Under the pieces are notes generated by a model. It was not told the DNA's origin. It searched no databases and saw nothing but the letters and a program-made list of their open reading frames with translations. From Craterostigma plantagineum (lineage: Eukaryota; Streptophyta; Magnoliopsida; Lamiales; Linderniaceae): a stretch of DNA of 64,000 nt. Position 1 is the first letter of the stretch, and the number at the start of each line of letters is the position of its first letter. Below are positions 43,517 to 55,964 of this stretch, in pieces. The position numbers and the translations under genes were made by a program. Location of the stretch: assembly GCA_027422505.1 (NCBI GenBank), contig JAPQWV010000002.1, positions 25,956,501 through 26,020,500 on the forward strand, in the 5' to 3' direction.

Positions 43517-44500
43517 GGAAAAATAGGTGTTAATAATCCATCCTTTTACATATCTTCTGAAATTAAACCAAACCTTGAATTATCTCACATTAAAACAATA
43601 TATTAGTGTTATCTTCTTATATTGTACCTATTTAACAAATTACCGGTTAAATCGGTAAACTTAAAAAAACAAAACTTAAAAAAACAGCACTATAATGTTT
43701 TAAGCAATTTGAGAAGCCAAAACTGAATATGTTCATTACACATAAGGTGATAAAGCCAAAACACTTCAACCAACAATATAACTAAAGTTGGAGTCTTAAC
43801 TTGTATAACTACAATAATGTCATATCACAGCCCAATAAGATTTAACAAAAATAATAGCTTGACGTCTCCCATTAAGATGCTGCATTCGAACTTGAAGCCT
43901 GTGGGAAGCCACCAAATGGATTGGCAGCCTTTTCCTGCCCCACTTTTGTCCCTGGAAACTGAAAAGATAAAGAAGAACCAGAACAAGCAAATTGGTGTGC
44001 ATTTTATTGAAATTCGCAGGTTTAGAAGCAAAACAATCATATAAGTTTACTCTTACATGTTCCTCTGAATCGGTATATTTATCCTCACTGTAATAATCTT
44101 CATCATCAAAGTCATTCACTGTACATTGACCCCAATAAGGTTGTGGGAATGTGGTAGCATTTTGGATCTGGTATTGATGTGTGGTTGCGAGAGGATGAGA
44201 AGTGGTCGATGGGGTAGCAGCTTCGTTTAAGAAATGAGATGTAGGGTCTGCTTTGTGTTGCATTTTGCAAAGGGTTTAGTAAAAAGTGATCTAACTTGCT
44301 TTGCTTAGATTCAGTATTTATGTTTCTTTTCTTTTTAAAAGTAATTAGATAAAAAAAATTGCAAATTGAATCGGTAATTGGTCACATTAGTACAATATAA
44401 GAAGATAACCACGATATGATGTTTTAATGTGAGATAATAAAAAAGTGGGTTTAATTTCAGAAGATATGTAAAAGGATGGATTATTAACACCTATTTTTCC
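43517..44500. mobile_element. Mutator-like element carrying a spliced ORF (Pack-MULE-like)
   Basis: Long terminal inverted repeats begin GGAAAAATAGGTGTTAATAA; the first 53 bp are identical at both ends and similarity extends to about 125 bp. Perfect 9-bp target duplications TATAATGTT flank it (43508-43516 and 44501-44509), the size made by Mutator transposases. No transposase is encoded. The 984-bp interior contains a two-exon minus-strand gene model (44263-43872), the structure of a Pack-MULE. Confidence 0.92.
43872..44263 (-). CDS. Small two-exon ORF inside the Mutator-like element
   Basis: Exons 44263-44057 and 43958-43872 on the minus strand, joined at a GTAAGA donor and TTTTCAG acceptor in phase 0, give 97 residues. 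The protein is polar: a Thr/Ser/His/Gln-rich N-terminus, an acidic centre (DFDDEDYYSEDKYTDSEEH) and a tail with NPFGGFPQASSS. No known domain, signal peptide or membrane segment. Without splicing the frame runs into intron sequence, and a different, less protein-like tail results. It is probably a captured gene fragment; a parental gene is expected elsewhere in the genome. Expression is unknown. Confidence 0.5.
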
Positions 44501-44944
44501 TATAATGTTCCTTTCCTATGCTGATGATGATGGGTTCTATTGGGGTGGTTTCAATTTGAACCATATCAGTTGTATGCGTATAACGTGTGTGAATAATATG
44601 GAAGAAAGTATAGACCTTTTTGGTCCAAATGATTATGAGAGTTTTGATTATTTCAAGTAATTATGTAAATTGGGGGTACAAATTAGAAAACTCGATATGC
44701 ATGTTTGTGTGATGTTTAAGTATGTGAAAATGTTCGATTAAGCGCTTAATGTGATTAAACTGTTAAGAAAATCAAATATGTGTGATCTTGTGCTTAACTG
44801 GAATATTTATGTGATCACCTTGTTATGAACGTTTTCGTATGAATGTCTCATTGCGTGCTATATATGGAAAATATATTATGCTGAGTGATATGTGAACTAT
44901 CTGCGAGAATAAGTTATTTTAGGAAAGAATATCATTTGATCACC

Positions 44945-47772
44945 TGCGGCGCCCCTGACTCCTACCGCCCATTCTTATTACTATTTTATGTGACTGCATG
45001 TGATTTAAATGAAATCTATATACAAAATGCGTACAAAAGTTTTCCTTTTATATAAAGGAAATTCATCTGTACAGTACAAAATATTCCTAGGACATAAATA
45101 CAAGGTAGAGTGCGCATGCGTGTTCAAATTAATCTATCGGCCCGCCACTCAGGTCGCATCCATGTACACACTGCCACCTCAAAAGTCCTCCGGAAACTTC
45201 AAAATTTGGCCTCGCCTTCGTAAAGATCACGTACCATGATCTCGTGAACCTACAACACATAAATTCGTGGAATGAGCTTATAAAGCTCAGTAAGTGAAAG
45301 CCATGCATGCCATGCACGTGTCCTAAATTCGCAAAGGCATCCGCACCAATGCTCCCTAAACCTCATATTTTTCCTTGTCTTGTCTTGTCATATAGGGCCC
45401 TCGGCTATCTTGCTATGCACCATCATGGAGCTCGAATCCACAAGGGATTATTAAATATAAGTGGCAATACCCATTCAAGGGAGGCTAACTCTAGGGCACC
45501 TTTTCTGGCCCAAGGTGGTTTCATACGCCACACGGACGCTTCACACTGGTAGCCAAATCTGAGGTAGTCGTTACCAGAGGTACCTGGTGTCGCATACTCC
45601 CTCAGCTCGCACCCTCTAGGTTTCATGACCCGCCATGAGGGCATTAGCCCTAAAATCATGTCTTGCCTTGTACATGTCATGTCTTAACAGTAGCGCCATA
45701 CGACGTCACCATGGTAGCATAGAAGAGCCGTGACTCAACTGTGAGTCGACATCAGACGCCATATCGGCGAATCTTTATCGCTCTCAGGCGATCGTATATT
45801 ATGCACGCTCTCATATCATGCCTTTTGTACTATACGTGCGCGCAGATGCTCATGTCATGAATATGCGTGTCATGCCATCATATATGGTAATAATTCACGC
45901 GTATCATATAACGCAAATAATTCACGTAGGAAATCACATAAAATCACAGAAACAAATAACACATAATTTCATGCACATACAATTATGTGTTGTAGTTGGG
46001 ACTTCCACTTACCTGGTACTCCTTAGCTATTTAATTTAGCGTACTGTAAATAGCTAATCTTCGAACCCTAAGTAGGTTTGTTAGTCTAGTTACAATTTCA
46101 CGAAATTGGCTTAATTTGAAAACCCTAATTTTGACTTTTATAAATTTCGAAACCCTAAAATTTAGAACTTAACCTAAATTGAGAAATACAATTTTCAGAA
46201 ATAGATCTCGACATGTTTCATGAGATATGTCTTGACATTACACAAAGATTTCGAGTTTTATACTAATCTCGATATAGTTGTAAGTTCTCGAGCTTGGTGG
46301 TAAATAAGATTTCGAGACATTACACAATATATAAAGTCGGCGTAAGAATTAAATCTCGACAAAGATCTCGAGATTTAAACCAAACCACGTAAATTTGACA
46401 TGGATTTCAATACTGAAATGATCCAAGACTTCGAAATTGATGTCGACTTAGATAATGAATTTTAATATGGATTTCGACATTTCAATTCTAGATATCTCGA
46501 TATAAATCTCGAAATCTATGTCGAGTTATAACACTTATCGAGATGCAAAACGTTAATATCTTATATATAGAGATTTCAATATGAGATAGATGTCGAAGCA
46601 GTATACAATTTCGATATAGGTCTCGTTAATTCTCGAGATTTCATACTAAACTTCGAAATTAATATCAACAAAGATCTCAATATGTTTTCGAGTTTTTATT
46701 TCGAGTTTTTTTATTCAACTGAAAATCGCATCTCTCAATCATCAGACGATATATTCCCATAGAACCATTTGCATATCAATTGAACTTCCACTAATCTAGT
46801 ATTGAGACATGTGATCGAACTCCTAAATCAGTAGCTACAAATCAAAGTTCCCTACAAGACACGTTAAACCCTAAAATAACTAGTTAACCCTACTTTAAAA
46901 CCTGAAATTATACAAACTGTTGGCTTGCTACAGGTCTTAATATGCTAAACACGAATTTAAATAGATAGGTTAAGGTAGGAAATTCATACCAACTCAGCTT
47001 AAAGCACCTCAGTCTTCGTCTCTTTTCTTCTCCAAGTGGTTTTCGAAATCTTCTTTATAATGTATATTATTTCTATCGTTAGTTTCATCTAATGTATAAA
47101 AGTTTCCTTTTTATCCTTATTCTCATTTGGCGTGTCAACTTGTAGAAATGACGTCTACCACTCATGGCTTAATTCTTATCTTGACTTTCCTTTAAGTAAT
47201 CAAAACTTCTCTTAATGGTTATCTTATTTCTCGAGTTTATTAACATTGAACATTATCTCTCGAAATTATATATCTCGAGATTTAGAGCTTTTGAGTTTAA
47301 GGATGTCGAGCTTTTCAATATTCATAGATTTCGAAGTTTCTCATTTAGTAACATTCTTATTTCAATATCTTATAATTTCGACATTCACTCATTTAGAGAT
47401 TTAATATCTCAAGCTTCAAGGATTTCGATATTCAATGATCTCGAGATTTCTTGTTCCGAATCCCTAATGCATCAAAATCTTTATCTAACCCTTTCGAAAT
47501 CTATTCCTACTAATTCGTGTTCCTTAGGGCACGGTATCAACACTTAATAAACTAAATTAAATTTTCTAGGTTAGCATGTTATGTACTAAACCCTAACATC
47601 AATAACTAACTTAATTTCAATCAATTCCTCTACTTGGTTAGTAACCCTAATAGCACCCAATTTGAAATCATGTTGACACATAAAATCGTAAAACACGTCT
47701 CATGAAGTCACGTAAGTCATATAACATATGCAAATTTATTGGCCGGCTTACTTACGGAACTCGGGTATTACA
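44945..47772 (-). mobile_element. Solo LTR (Gypsy-like) inside the Sirevirus 5' LTR, TSD TCACC
   Basis: 2828 bp starting TGCGGCGCCC and ending GGGTATTACA, flanked by perfect TCACC duplications (44940-44944 and 47773-47777). Read on the minus strand it starts TGTAATACCCGAGTTCCG, a beginning common in plant Gypsy LTRs, so that orientation is preferred. No PBS, PPT or coding region inside. The centre (about 46190-47470) is rich in TCTCGA-containing motifs. Confidence 0.82.
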
Positions 47773-49291
47773 TCACCCGGATATGAATGTGTGCTATATA
47801 TAGAAAAGATATTTGATTGAGCTGAAAATGTGATTGAGTTATTTTAGGAAGGAATATCGACGTGATCACCCGGATATGAATGACTATGCTGTATATATGG
47901 AAAAGATATTCTGATTAAGTGCTTACATGTGATTGATCTATTTTAGGAAAGAATATCAATGATATATCCGTTGAGTGCGATATTATTTGACTCTTAAATC
48001 AGTGAATCATGATCTATCTTTCCTTATGCGACTTGGGATTTATATTTTGGAAAGTGATTAATTGATTGGGCTCATATGTGGTAAGATGCTGATTGAGTCT
48101 ATTTATGGAATGTGCTGAAATCGGATGAGATCACCATACATGGAAGGTATGCTTTGCATTATATTCAGTAAATCAAATCTTTCTCTGTGCGAATTGGCTA
48201 TCATATTTGGGAAAGAAATCAGTTGATTGAGCTTACCATTGATAATATGTTGAGTGGAATTATATATGGAATATGCTGACAAACGGATGAGATTACAGTG
48301 GAATGACTTAATCTGTGGTATTTATGGTAAATTATCATGTTTGACCGTTGAGCTTAATTGGTTTATTCTTGCCATGATTCTTTGAGTTAATGCACGTGAT
48401 TATTGAGCTTTCTCTTGCATATTCTGTGCTTAACTTTCCTTGTGAAGTGAAGAAGCTATTCGTGGTCTATATAGAAGAAAACACTTCACGTTGATGGGTA
48501 CACAATGAACACACAAGCAATCCCTCAGAGTTTTTGAGCTGAAATTTGCGATTCATTCGTAGTTTGTGTTGAGCTTACACTTGCGAAATCTGTACCCTTT
48601 GAGCGATCTTTAGTAACACCCTACCCTAAACCCTTGTCTTCGGACGTGTTGTGTCTGCGGATGCGTTGAACGTACAAAGGAGCACGGTTGGAGTCTTTAG
48701 CACGTGGAGGGACGAATTTGGTGGATTCGGTGGCCCTTCGGTAGCAAGCTGCATCCAGTCGGAGAATTGGTTTCCTGAGTTAACGACATGGATCGAAACT
48801 TGGCGTGTGACAGCCTAGGTGGAGGTCTAGTTTTCAAAGTGCTTCGGTTGTGTAAGGGTCAATCATTTTGTAACCTAACGGTAATACCTAGTGATTGATT
48901 GGAACTCTTGGGGAGATCAATGACAGGATTAAACCCCAGTTGGGGATATAACCTGTATAAAAATCGCGTCTCACTTTACTTTCTGCTATTTACTTTTCTG
49001 TGAGGCAAACCCGGGACGCGTGCAAATAGCTAGGTGATATCGTTGAAACTACTTCTGAAAATAACGTGATATTTTTGAAACAGGGTTAGGGAGATAACTT
49101 TGATACTCGTACTGCCTTCTGGGAAATAACATACTCTGCAAATATCTTCTTAAAGAAAAGTATTTTTCAAAGAAGAACAAGCCAAAATTTTTATAGCTTA
49201 ATTCACCCCCCTCTTAGGCATATTTTACACTTCATTTGGTATCAGAGAGGGTTACTCAACAAAAGGCCTAACACGCCTGAGTTAAGATCTA

Positions 49292-50335
49292 ATGGCTTTT
49301 TCGAGTGATGTTTTTGCAGAGGTTCAATCCCACTCTAGGCCACCTCTCTTTGATGGAACGAACTACGCAGTATGGAAGTATCGTAGTTGTTGATCACTGT
49401 CGACTATGATCTTTGGGAGACAATCATCAATGGACCATATACGGCTAACAAAACCGATGGAACCCCAAAGAACGCTAAAGATTATACTGCTGATGCCAAA
49501 AAAGGGAATCACGCGAAATGCAAAGACGAAAAACATGCTCGCATGCGCACTTACACGAGAAGAATACATTCGGGTTAGTTCCTGCTCATCGGCAAAGGCT
49601 ATGTGGGTATGGTCCAAGTCACTCATGAAGGAACCCAACGAGTTGTGCAAGAAAGGCTGGCTCTGCTCATCCATCAGTATGAACTGTTCTCGATGGAATC
49701 TGACAAAAATATAAGCCAGATGTATGCCAGATTCATGGGAATCATCAATCAAATGTTTTCTCTCGGAAAGAAGGTACCTGACAGTGAACAAGTCAGAAAG
49801 ATACTGAGATCACTGCCACGAGAATGGAATGCCAAGGTTACTGCCATCTACGAAGCAAAGGATCTAGAAGCACTGAGCATCTCCGAACTGATTGGATCTC
49901 TTATCTCCTACGAGATGATTCAAACGTCAATGAATGAGAAGTCGCAGAACAAAAATCAGAAGTTTATCACATTCAAATCCAACCAAGAAGAATCTGATTC
50001 TGACGATGAACGAGAAGGTCTGATGAACAACCTAGCCATGCTTACAAAGAGATTTGAAAGATTCGAACAGAAAAGGAGATTCAAAGGGAACTCCGGCAAA
50101 TTCCAGAACAAAAACAGGGGAATCTCCACGTCCGAGAAGAAAATTCAGAAATGCTCCCGATGCAACAAACCAGGCCACTATGCACATGAATGCCCAACAA
50201 ATAACGATGAGAAACCAAAGAATCAAAAGGCTATGGTGAGAATCGACTTTGAAATGGAACAAAGCGAGGACGAGGATCACGCTTATATGAATGACGAGGA
50301 TCAGATACGAAGGAAGAGTTCCAACAAGAAAAGTA
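49292..50335 (+). pseudogene. gag: Sirevirus gag, broken
   Basis: ATG at 49292 starts MAFSSDVFAEVQSHSRPPLF. The frame is lost near 49375 by small deletions compared with the minus-strand copy; similarity resumes in other frames (49406, then from about 49690). It contains one CCHC knuckle CSRCNKPGHYAHEC near 50152-50195. Compared with the minus-strand Gag it lacks the coiled-coil segment and second zinc knuckle and runs directly into protease. Confidence 0.85.
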
Positions 50336-53300
50336 GGTGGTATCTCGACAGTGGGTGCTCCCGCCACATGACAGGTGATATAGGTAATTTTGTGTCGTTA
50401 AAGGCGGTTGATGGAGGATACCTTTCGTACGCTAGCGACGCAAAAGCTAAAATCGTGGGAGTTGGTACTGTTGGTAACAATTTAAATATCACTATAGATA
50501 ACGTATGGTTTGTTAGGAACTTAGAACATAATTTAATTAGCATTAGCAAATTACGTGATGATGGACATACCGTAGCTTTTGCCAAAGACAACTGTTTTGT
50601 CAAAAAGGGTGATGAGATTGTGTTTAGTGCGTCTGGACATGGTAATAGTTATTGTATCACTCTGGATGATATTGCTAACCAGAACGTCAAGTGTCTAGCA
50701 GTCACGCAGGATATACATGGTTATGGCACAGACGACTGGGACATGTCAACATGGAACTGATGTCGCACATATCATGCAATGAATTGGTGAGAGGTATTCC
50801 AGATATGAAAGCCACCAAGGACAGAATTTGCAAAGCGTGCCAAATGGGAAAACAGACCAAGACGTCCTTCAAACCTAAGAATGTGATATCTACATCCAGA
50901 CCAGTGGAACTGCTGCATCTTGACCTTTTTGGTCCGGTACAGGTTATGTCATTGAAAGGTAAACGATAAGCCTTCGTTATCGTAGACGACTATACTAGGT
51001 ACACATGGGTCTTATTTGTTGCGCACAAAAGTGAGGCTTTAGATAATCATGCGCCACTAATTAAGAAGCTAGAAAATGAGAACGAGATGAAAGTCCGTAA
51101 GATTAGGAGTGATGACGGTCTAGAATTTAATAGTAAATCCTTTGCATCTTTTTGTAATGAAAATGGTTATAGTCATAATTTTCAGCCCCTATCACGCCTC
51201 AACAGAACGGAGTGGTCGAGAGGAAGAATAGAGTATTACAAGAAATGGCTAGGACTATGCTGAGTGAATATAATCCCCCAAAACATTTTTGGGCCGAAGC
51301 TGTTAGTACGGCTTGTTACGTCTCGAATAGGATTTTTCTTAGACCGATTATTAAGAGAACTCCTCATGAACTTTGGAATGATAAAACCTCTAACATAGGT
51401 TATCTCCATTATCTGGGTGCAAGTGCTTTATTTTAAATGATAGGGATAAGCGAGGAAAATTCGAATCCAAAGTAGATGAGGGGATATTCCTAGGTTACAG
51501 CCTCCATTCCAAAGCTTTTCGAGTGTTTAATAATAGGAAGAAGACTGTTCAAGAATCTGTGCATGTTACGTTTGATGAATTTCCTAACGCAAATGCTACC
51601 GAGGAAGGTATAGTTGTGTCTCATGCAGGTATACAGGTTACTAACAAAGAAGTGAACGCAATTCCATTGGAACTAGATACTCAATCAGAGGAACCTGAAG
51701 CATCAGACGAACAACAGCGCAGAAAATTCAAACATGCTTCTAGCCATCCCATTGAGCAAGTCATAGGGAATATTACTTCAGGGATCAAAACAAGAGCAAC
51801 TGCACGAAACGATATTGCTGAGGAATCACATGACGTGCTGTTGTCAACCATGGAACCTAAGACAGTGAATGAGGCTCTTGACGATGAATCGTGGGTGATT
51901 GCCATGGAAGAAGAGCTGACACAATTCGAAAAGAGCCAAGTGTGGACTCTTGTGGAAAGACCTAACGACATGTCCATAATAGGCACGAAGTGGGTGTTTC
52001 GCAACAAACTGGACGAAAACGGTAATGTGACACGAAACAAGGCCAGGTTAGTTGCGAAAGGTTACTCCCAAGAAGAAGGTATAGATTTTCAAGAAACCTT
52101 TGCACCCGTAGCTAGGCTCGAGTCGATACGCATTTTACCTGCATATGCATCCTTTAAAATATTCAAGCTTTTTCAAATAGACGTGAAAAATGCACTTTTA
52201 AATGGTTTTATAAATGAGGAAGTCTTTGTCGAACAACCTCCCGGTTTTGAAAAAGAAGAATTTTCAAATCAAATTTTTAAATTAAACAAAGCTTTATATG
52301 GTTTAAAACAAGCCCCTAGGGCATGGTATGAAGATTGAGTAGGTTTTTACTAGACATGGGCTTTTCAACAGGAACAATAGATAACACCCTGTTTATAAAG
52401 TGCGAAGGGAATCACATACTACTTGTGCAGATATACGTTGATGATATCATATTTGGTAGCGCTGACATCACTCTTTGCGAGAAGTTTTCTAAGTCTATGC
52501 AACATGAATTTGAGATGAGCCTAATGAGAGAACTCACGTACTTCCTTAGATTGCAAATCAAGCAATTGGATACGGGAACATTCATATCTCAAACGAAGTA
52601 CACGAAGGAACTACTTGAAAAATTCGGAATGGCTGATTCCAAGGTACTTCTCACTCTATGCATCAGACCGCCAAAATTGACAGTGATGAACAAGGTACGC
52701 CCTTTGACAAAACTAAGTATAAAGGTATGATCGGAAGTTTGCTCTACCTTACAGCAAGCAGACCCGATATTATGTTTGTACTGGTCTATGTTCTAGATAT
52801 CAATCGAATCCTAGGGAATCCCACTTGACTAGGGGTGGGCGTTCGGGTTCGGGTATTCGGGTTTTACCCGAACCCGATCGGGTTCGGGAATTCGGGTCGG
52901 GTAGTTCGGGTTATTTGTCGCGTATCGGGTTATCCGATACCCGATATTTATTAATCGGGTCGGGTATCGGGTAGTAATTTACTACCCGATCGGGTTATTC
53001 GGGTACCCGATATATTATTTTTTTAAAAAATATTAGTTTTGTACATAACATTAAAAATATATAATTATATATATCAATATCTAACTTGAGTGATGTTAAA
53101 GTTTAAATAATATTTCGACTAAGTTCTTATTTTAATTGTATAATTAAGAAGTGATACTTTATATCAATGCATATATAAATATATATACTCAAAATTTTAT
53201 AAATAAACATAAAAGATATGTATGTATTATATTTATTGAAAACAAAATACCCAAATATTGTAAGTGATATTAATATATAACATGGATATTGTAATTTGTT

Positions 53301-54056
53301 TATTGAATTATAATATTTTAGTCATATCCAATTAAAAAACCGGGTACCCGACTACCCGACGTCGGGTACCCAAACCCGATATATACCCGACAAGCGGGTA
53401 CCCGCTGTAAATAGGGTCGGGTTCGGGTAGTGAAAATCTTAACCCGAACCCGAACTACCCGAACCCAAATTACCCGATACCCGACTACCCGACCCGATGC
53501 TCACCCCTACACTTGATAGCAGTCAAGCGAATACTTAGATATTTGAAAGGAACAATCAATTTTGGTATGTGGTATCCAAATTCCAAGGAATTTCCATTAA
53601 TGAGATACTCGGACGCGGATTATGCCGGTTCTAGGGAAGATAAGAAAAACACTAGTGGAACTTGCCAATTACTAGGGAATTCCCTTGTAACTTGGTCCAG
53701 TCGGAAACAAAATGCCGTGGCCCTATCAACAACCGAAGCAGAATATATGGCCTTAGGAAGTCAGCAAATCCTTTGGATGAAACAGACCTTGAGTGATTAC
53801 GGTTTAAGGTACGACCAAATTCCTATTTTTGTGACAGTACTAGTGCCATTAGTATCACTAAGAATCCCGTACACCACTCTCGAACTAAGCATATATAGGT
53901 GAAACATCATTTTATTCGAGATCATGTTCAGAAAGGGAATATCAGTGTGACCTTCATAGGAACTAATGATCAGTTGGCTGATATCTTCACGAAACCCCTT
54001 ATTGAGAGTAGATTCTGTGATATTCGCGACCGATTAGGAATTATTGAGCTCAAATA
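50335..54056 (+). pseudogene. pol: Sirevirus pol, broken and interrupted by a hAT MITE
   Basis: Protease RWYLDSGCSRHMTGD near 50335. Integrase zinc region near 50705 is frameshifted; core pieces include [10 protein letters not shown] near 50915, a stop at about 50968, and [13 protein letters not shown] near 51197 in another frame. RT 51523-52338 contains [17 protein letters not shown] and [13 protein letters not shown] near 52435 follows a frameshift. RNase H is split by the MITE at 52830-53509 and resumes at 53513 with [16 protein letters not shown] (two residues shorter than its relative). Last codon TAG at 54054-54056. Confidence 0.85.
52830..53509. mobile_element. hAT-type MITE (680 bp) inside Sirevirus RNase H
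   Basis: Ends TAGGGGTGGGC and GCTCACCCCTA are imperfect terminal inverted repeats. The flanking 8-bp sequences CACTTGAC (52822-52829) and CACTTGAT (53510-53517) differ at one base. The minus-strand Sirevirus has uninterrupted CACTTGAC at the same place, confirming the empty site. Subterminal regions are dense in CGGGTA/ACCCGA pentamers and the centre is AT-rich. No transposase. Confidence 0.93.
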
Positions 54057-54493
54057 GGAAAGGCAACTAGATATGTTAGCCCTTAGTATTTCCTTGATAT
54101 TATCCTTAGCATCTCCTTGATTTTGTTCCTTGATTCTATTAACAATTTTTCCTTTATTATATCTTCCTTATCTATTCAGATCATTTCCACTCATATGGAG
54201 ATTATTCTTTTTCCTTATTCGATAATTATGTCAAATTTTCAGCCAAAAATTCCTTATTATTTTTGAACTCTGATCTTAGTCCTTCTTTCATTCCTTAATC
54301 TCTGCGAGATATCCTCTTATCTTCATTTAATTCCATCTAATGGGCAGTTTCCTTATCCATCCATGATCTTTGAAATTCAAATTTGAAATCTTTTCCTTAT
54401 CTGCCTTACGTCTAATCGTTATCACATCTCTCCAAAATCCTTTTCATTCTTATCCAAGAAGTTTTCGGCCTTTCTAACCATCCAATCTCTTCT
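54057..54493 (+). other. Sirevirus spacer downstream of pol
   Basis: Noncoding, T-rich; clear homologue of minus-strand 58436-58010. It stops at the LTR of the minus-strand element. Confidence 0.8.
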
Positions 54494-55964
54494 TGAAGTG
54501 TAAAATATGCCTAAGAAGGGGGGGGGGGGTGAATTAGGCTAATAAAAATTATGGCTTTTTCTCCTTTGAAAGCTACTTTTCTTTAAGAAGATATTTGCAG
54601 AGCACGTTATTCCCTAGAGAGCAGTAAGATTGTCTATGTTATCTCCCTAACCCTGTTTACAGAATATCGCGTTAATCTCAGAAGTCCTTTAAACGATATC
54701 ACCTAGTTATTTGCGAACGTTCCGGGTTTGTCTCACAGAAAAAGTAAATAACAGAAAGTAAAGTGAGACGGGATTTTTATACAGGTTATATCCCCAACTG
54801 GGGTTTAATCCTGTCCTTGGGGTGTGATCTCCCCAAGAGTTCCAATCAATCACTAGGTATTACCGTTTACACTATGATTGACCCGTACACAACCGAAGCA
54901 CTTTGGACACTAGACCTCGCTCTAGGCTGACGCACGCCAAGTTTCGATCCACGCCGTTTACCCAGGAACCTATTCCTCGGCTGGATGCAGCTTGCTACCG
55001 AAGGGCCACCGAATCCACAATATTCGTCCCTCCACGTGCGTAAGACTCCACTCGTGCTCCTTTGTGCGCTCACACGTCCGAAGACAAAGGTATTTAGGAT
55101 TTGGAGTTTCTAAGGATCGCTCAAAGAGTACAGATTTGCAAATGAAAGCTCAATCACAAACTACGAATGAATCGCAAAGTAAAGCTCAGATCGTCTAAGG
55201 AATTCGATAGCTTGTGTGTTCGTTGTGTGTACCCTTCGTGTGAAGTGTTTGTCTTCTATATAGGCCACGAATCGTTTCTCCACTTCACAAGGAAAAGTTA
55301 AGCACGAAAAATATGCTAGAGACAGCTCAATTAACATGTGCATTAACTCAAGAAATCATGCCAAGAATAAACCAATTAAACTCAACGGTCAACATGAATT
55401 CTTACCATAAATACCACAGATTTTCTTTCATTCCAGGGTAATCTCATCCGTTAGTCAGCACATTCCATATATAGAATCAATCAGCATATTACACACATAA
55501 TCAGAATATCTTTTCCATATATAGCTTAATCATATCCGGGTGCTCTCTGTGATATTCTTTCCTAAAATAACCCAATATCGTGTACAGCTCATATATCACT
55601 TAACACAATATATCTTCCATATATAGCTTAATCATATCAGCATGATCTCAGACGATATCTTTCCTTATATAACTCAATCATGCGTACAATCCACATACCA
55701 CTTATCAGAACATATTTTCCATATATATAACACAGTGATATTCCATTCAAACGAGAACGTTCAAACCAGGTGAAGTTAAGCATAAGATCACTCAAATTCG
55801 ATTGTCTTAACATTTAAAACATTTTCAAGCGCTTAATCGAATACTTTCACATACTTAAACATCACATAACATGCATATCGAGTTTTCTAATTTGTACCCC
55901 CAATTTACATAATTACTTGGAATAATCAAAACTCTCATAATCATTTGGACCAAAAAGGTCTACA
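54494..55964 (-). repeat. 3' LTR of the minus-strand Sirevirus
   Basis: Contains several diverged copies of an internal unit around TTTTCCATATATAGCTCAATCATATC near 55460-55740, also seen in the LTR at 157-1833. A G-run of 12 (54520-54531) lies near the inner LTR end. Confidence 0.9.

Larger units (their letters stand above)
44609..54493 (+). mobile_element. Sirevirus (Copia), plus strand, truncated on the right
   Basis: 5' LTR runs 44609-49234 but includes a 2.8-kb solo LTR (44945-47772). It ends CTTCA, followed by TT and PBS TGGTATCAGAG at 49237. The interior holds gag (ATG 49292) and pol to 54056, then a spacer matching the minus-strand copy's spacer (58010-58436 reversed). At 54494 it is interrupted by the LTR of that minus-strand copy. 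The outer base reads TATAGACC where the relative has TGTAGACC. A hAT MITE sits at 52830-53509. Many stops and frameshifts: inactive. Confidence 0.9.

Noticed and set aside
49237..49247. tRNA gene at the PBS
   Set aside because: Only the 11-12 bases complementary to the tRNA 3' end are present; no cloverleaf.
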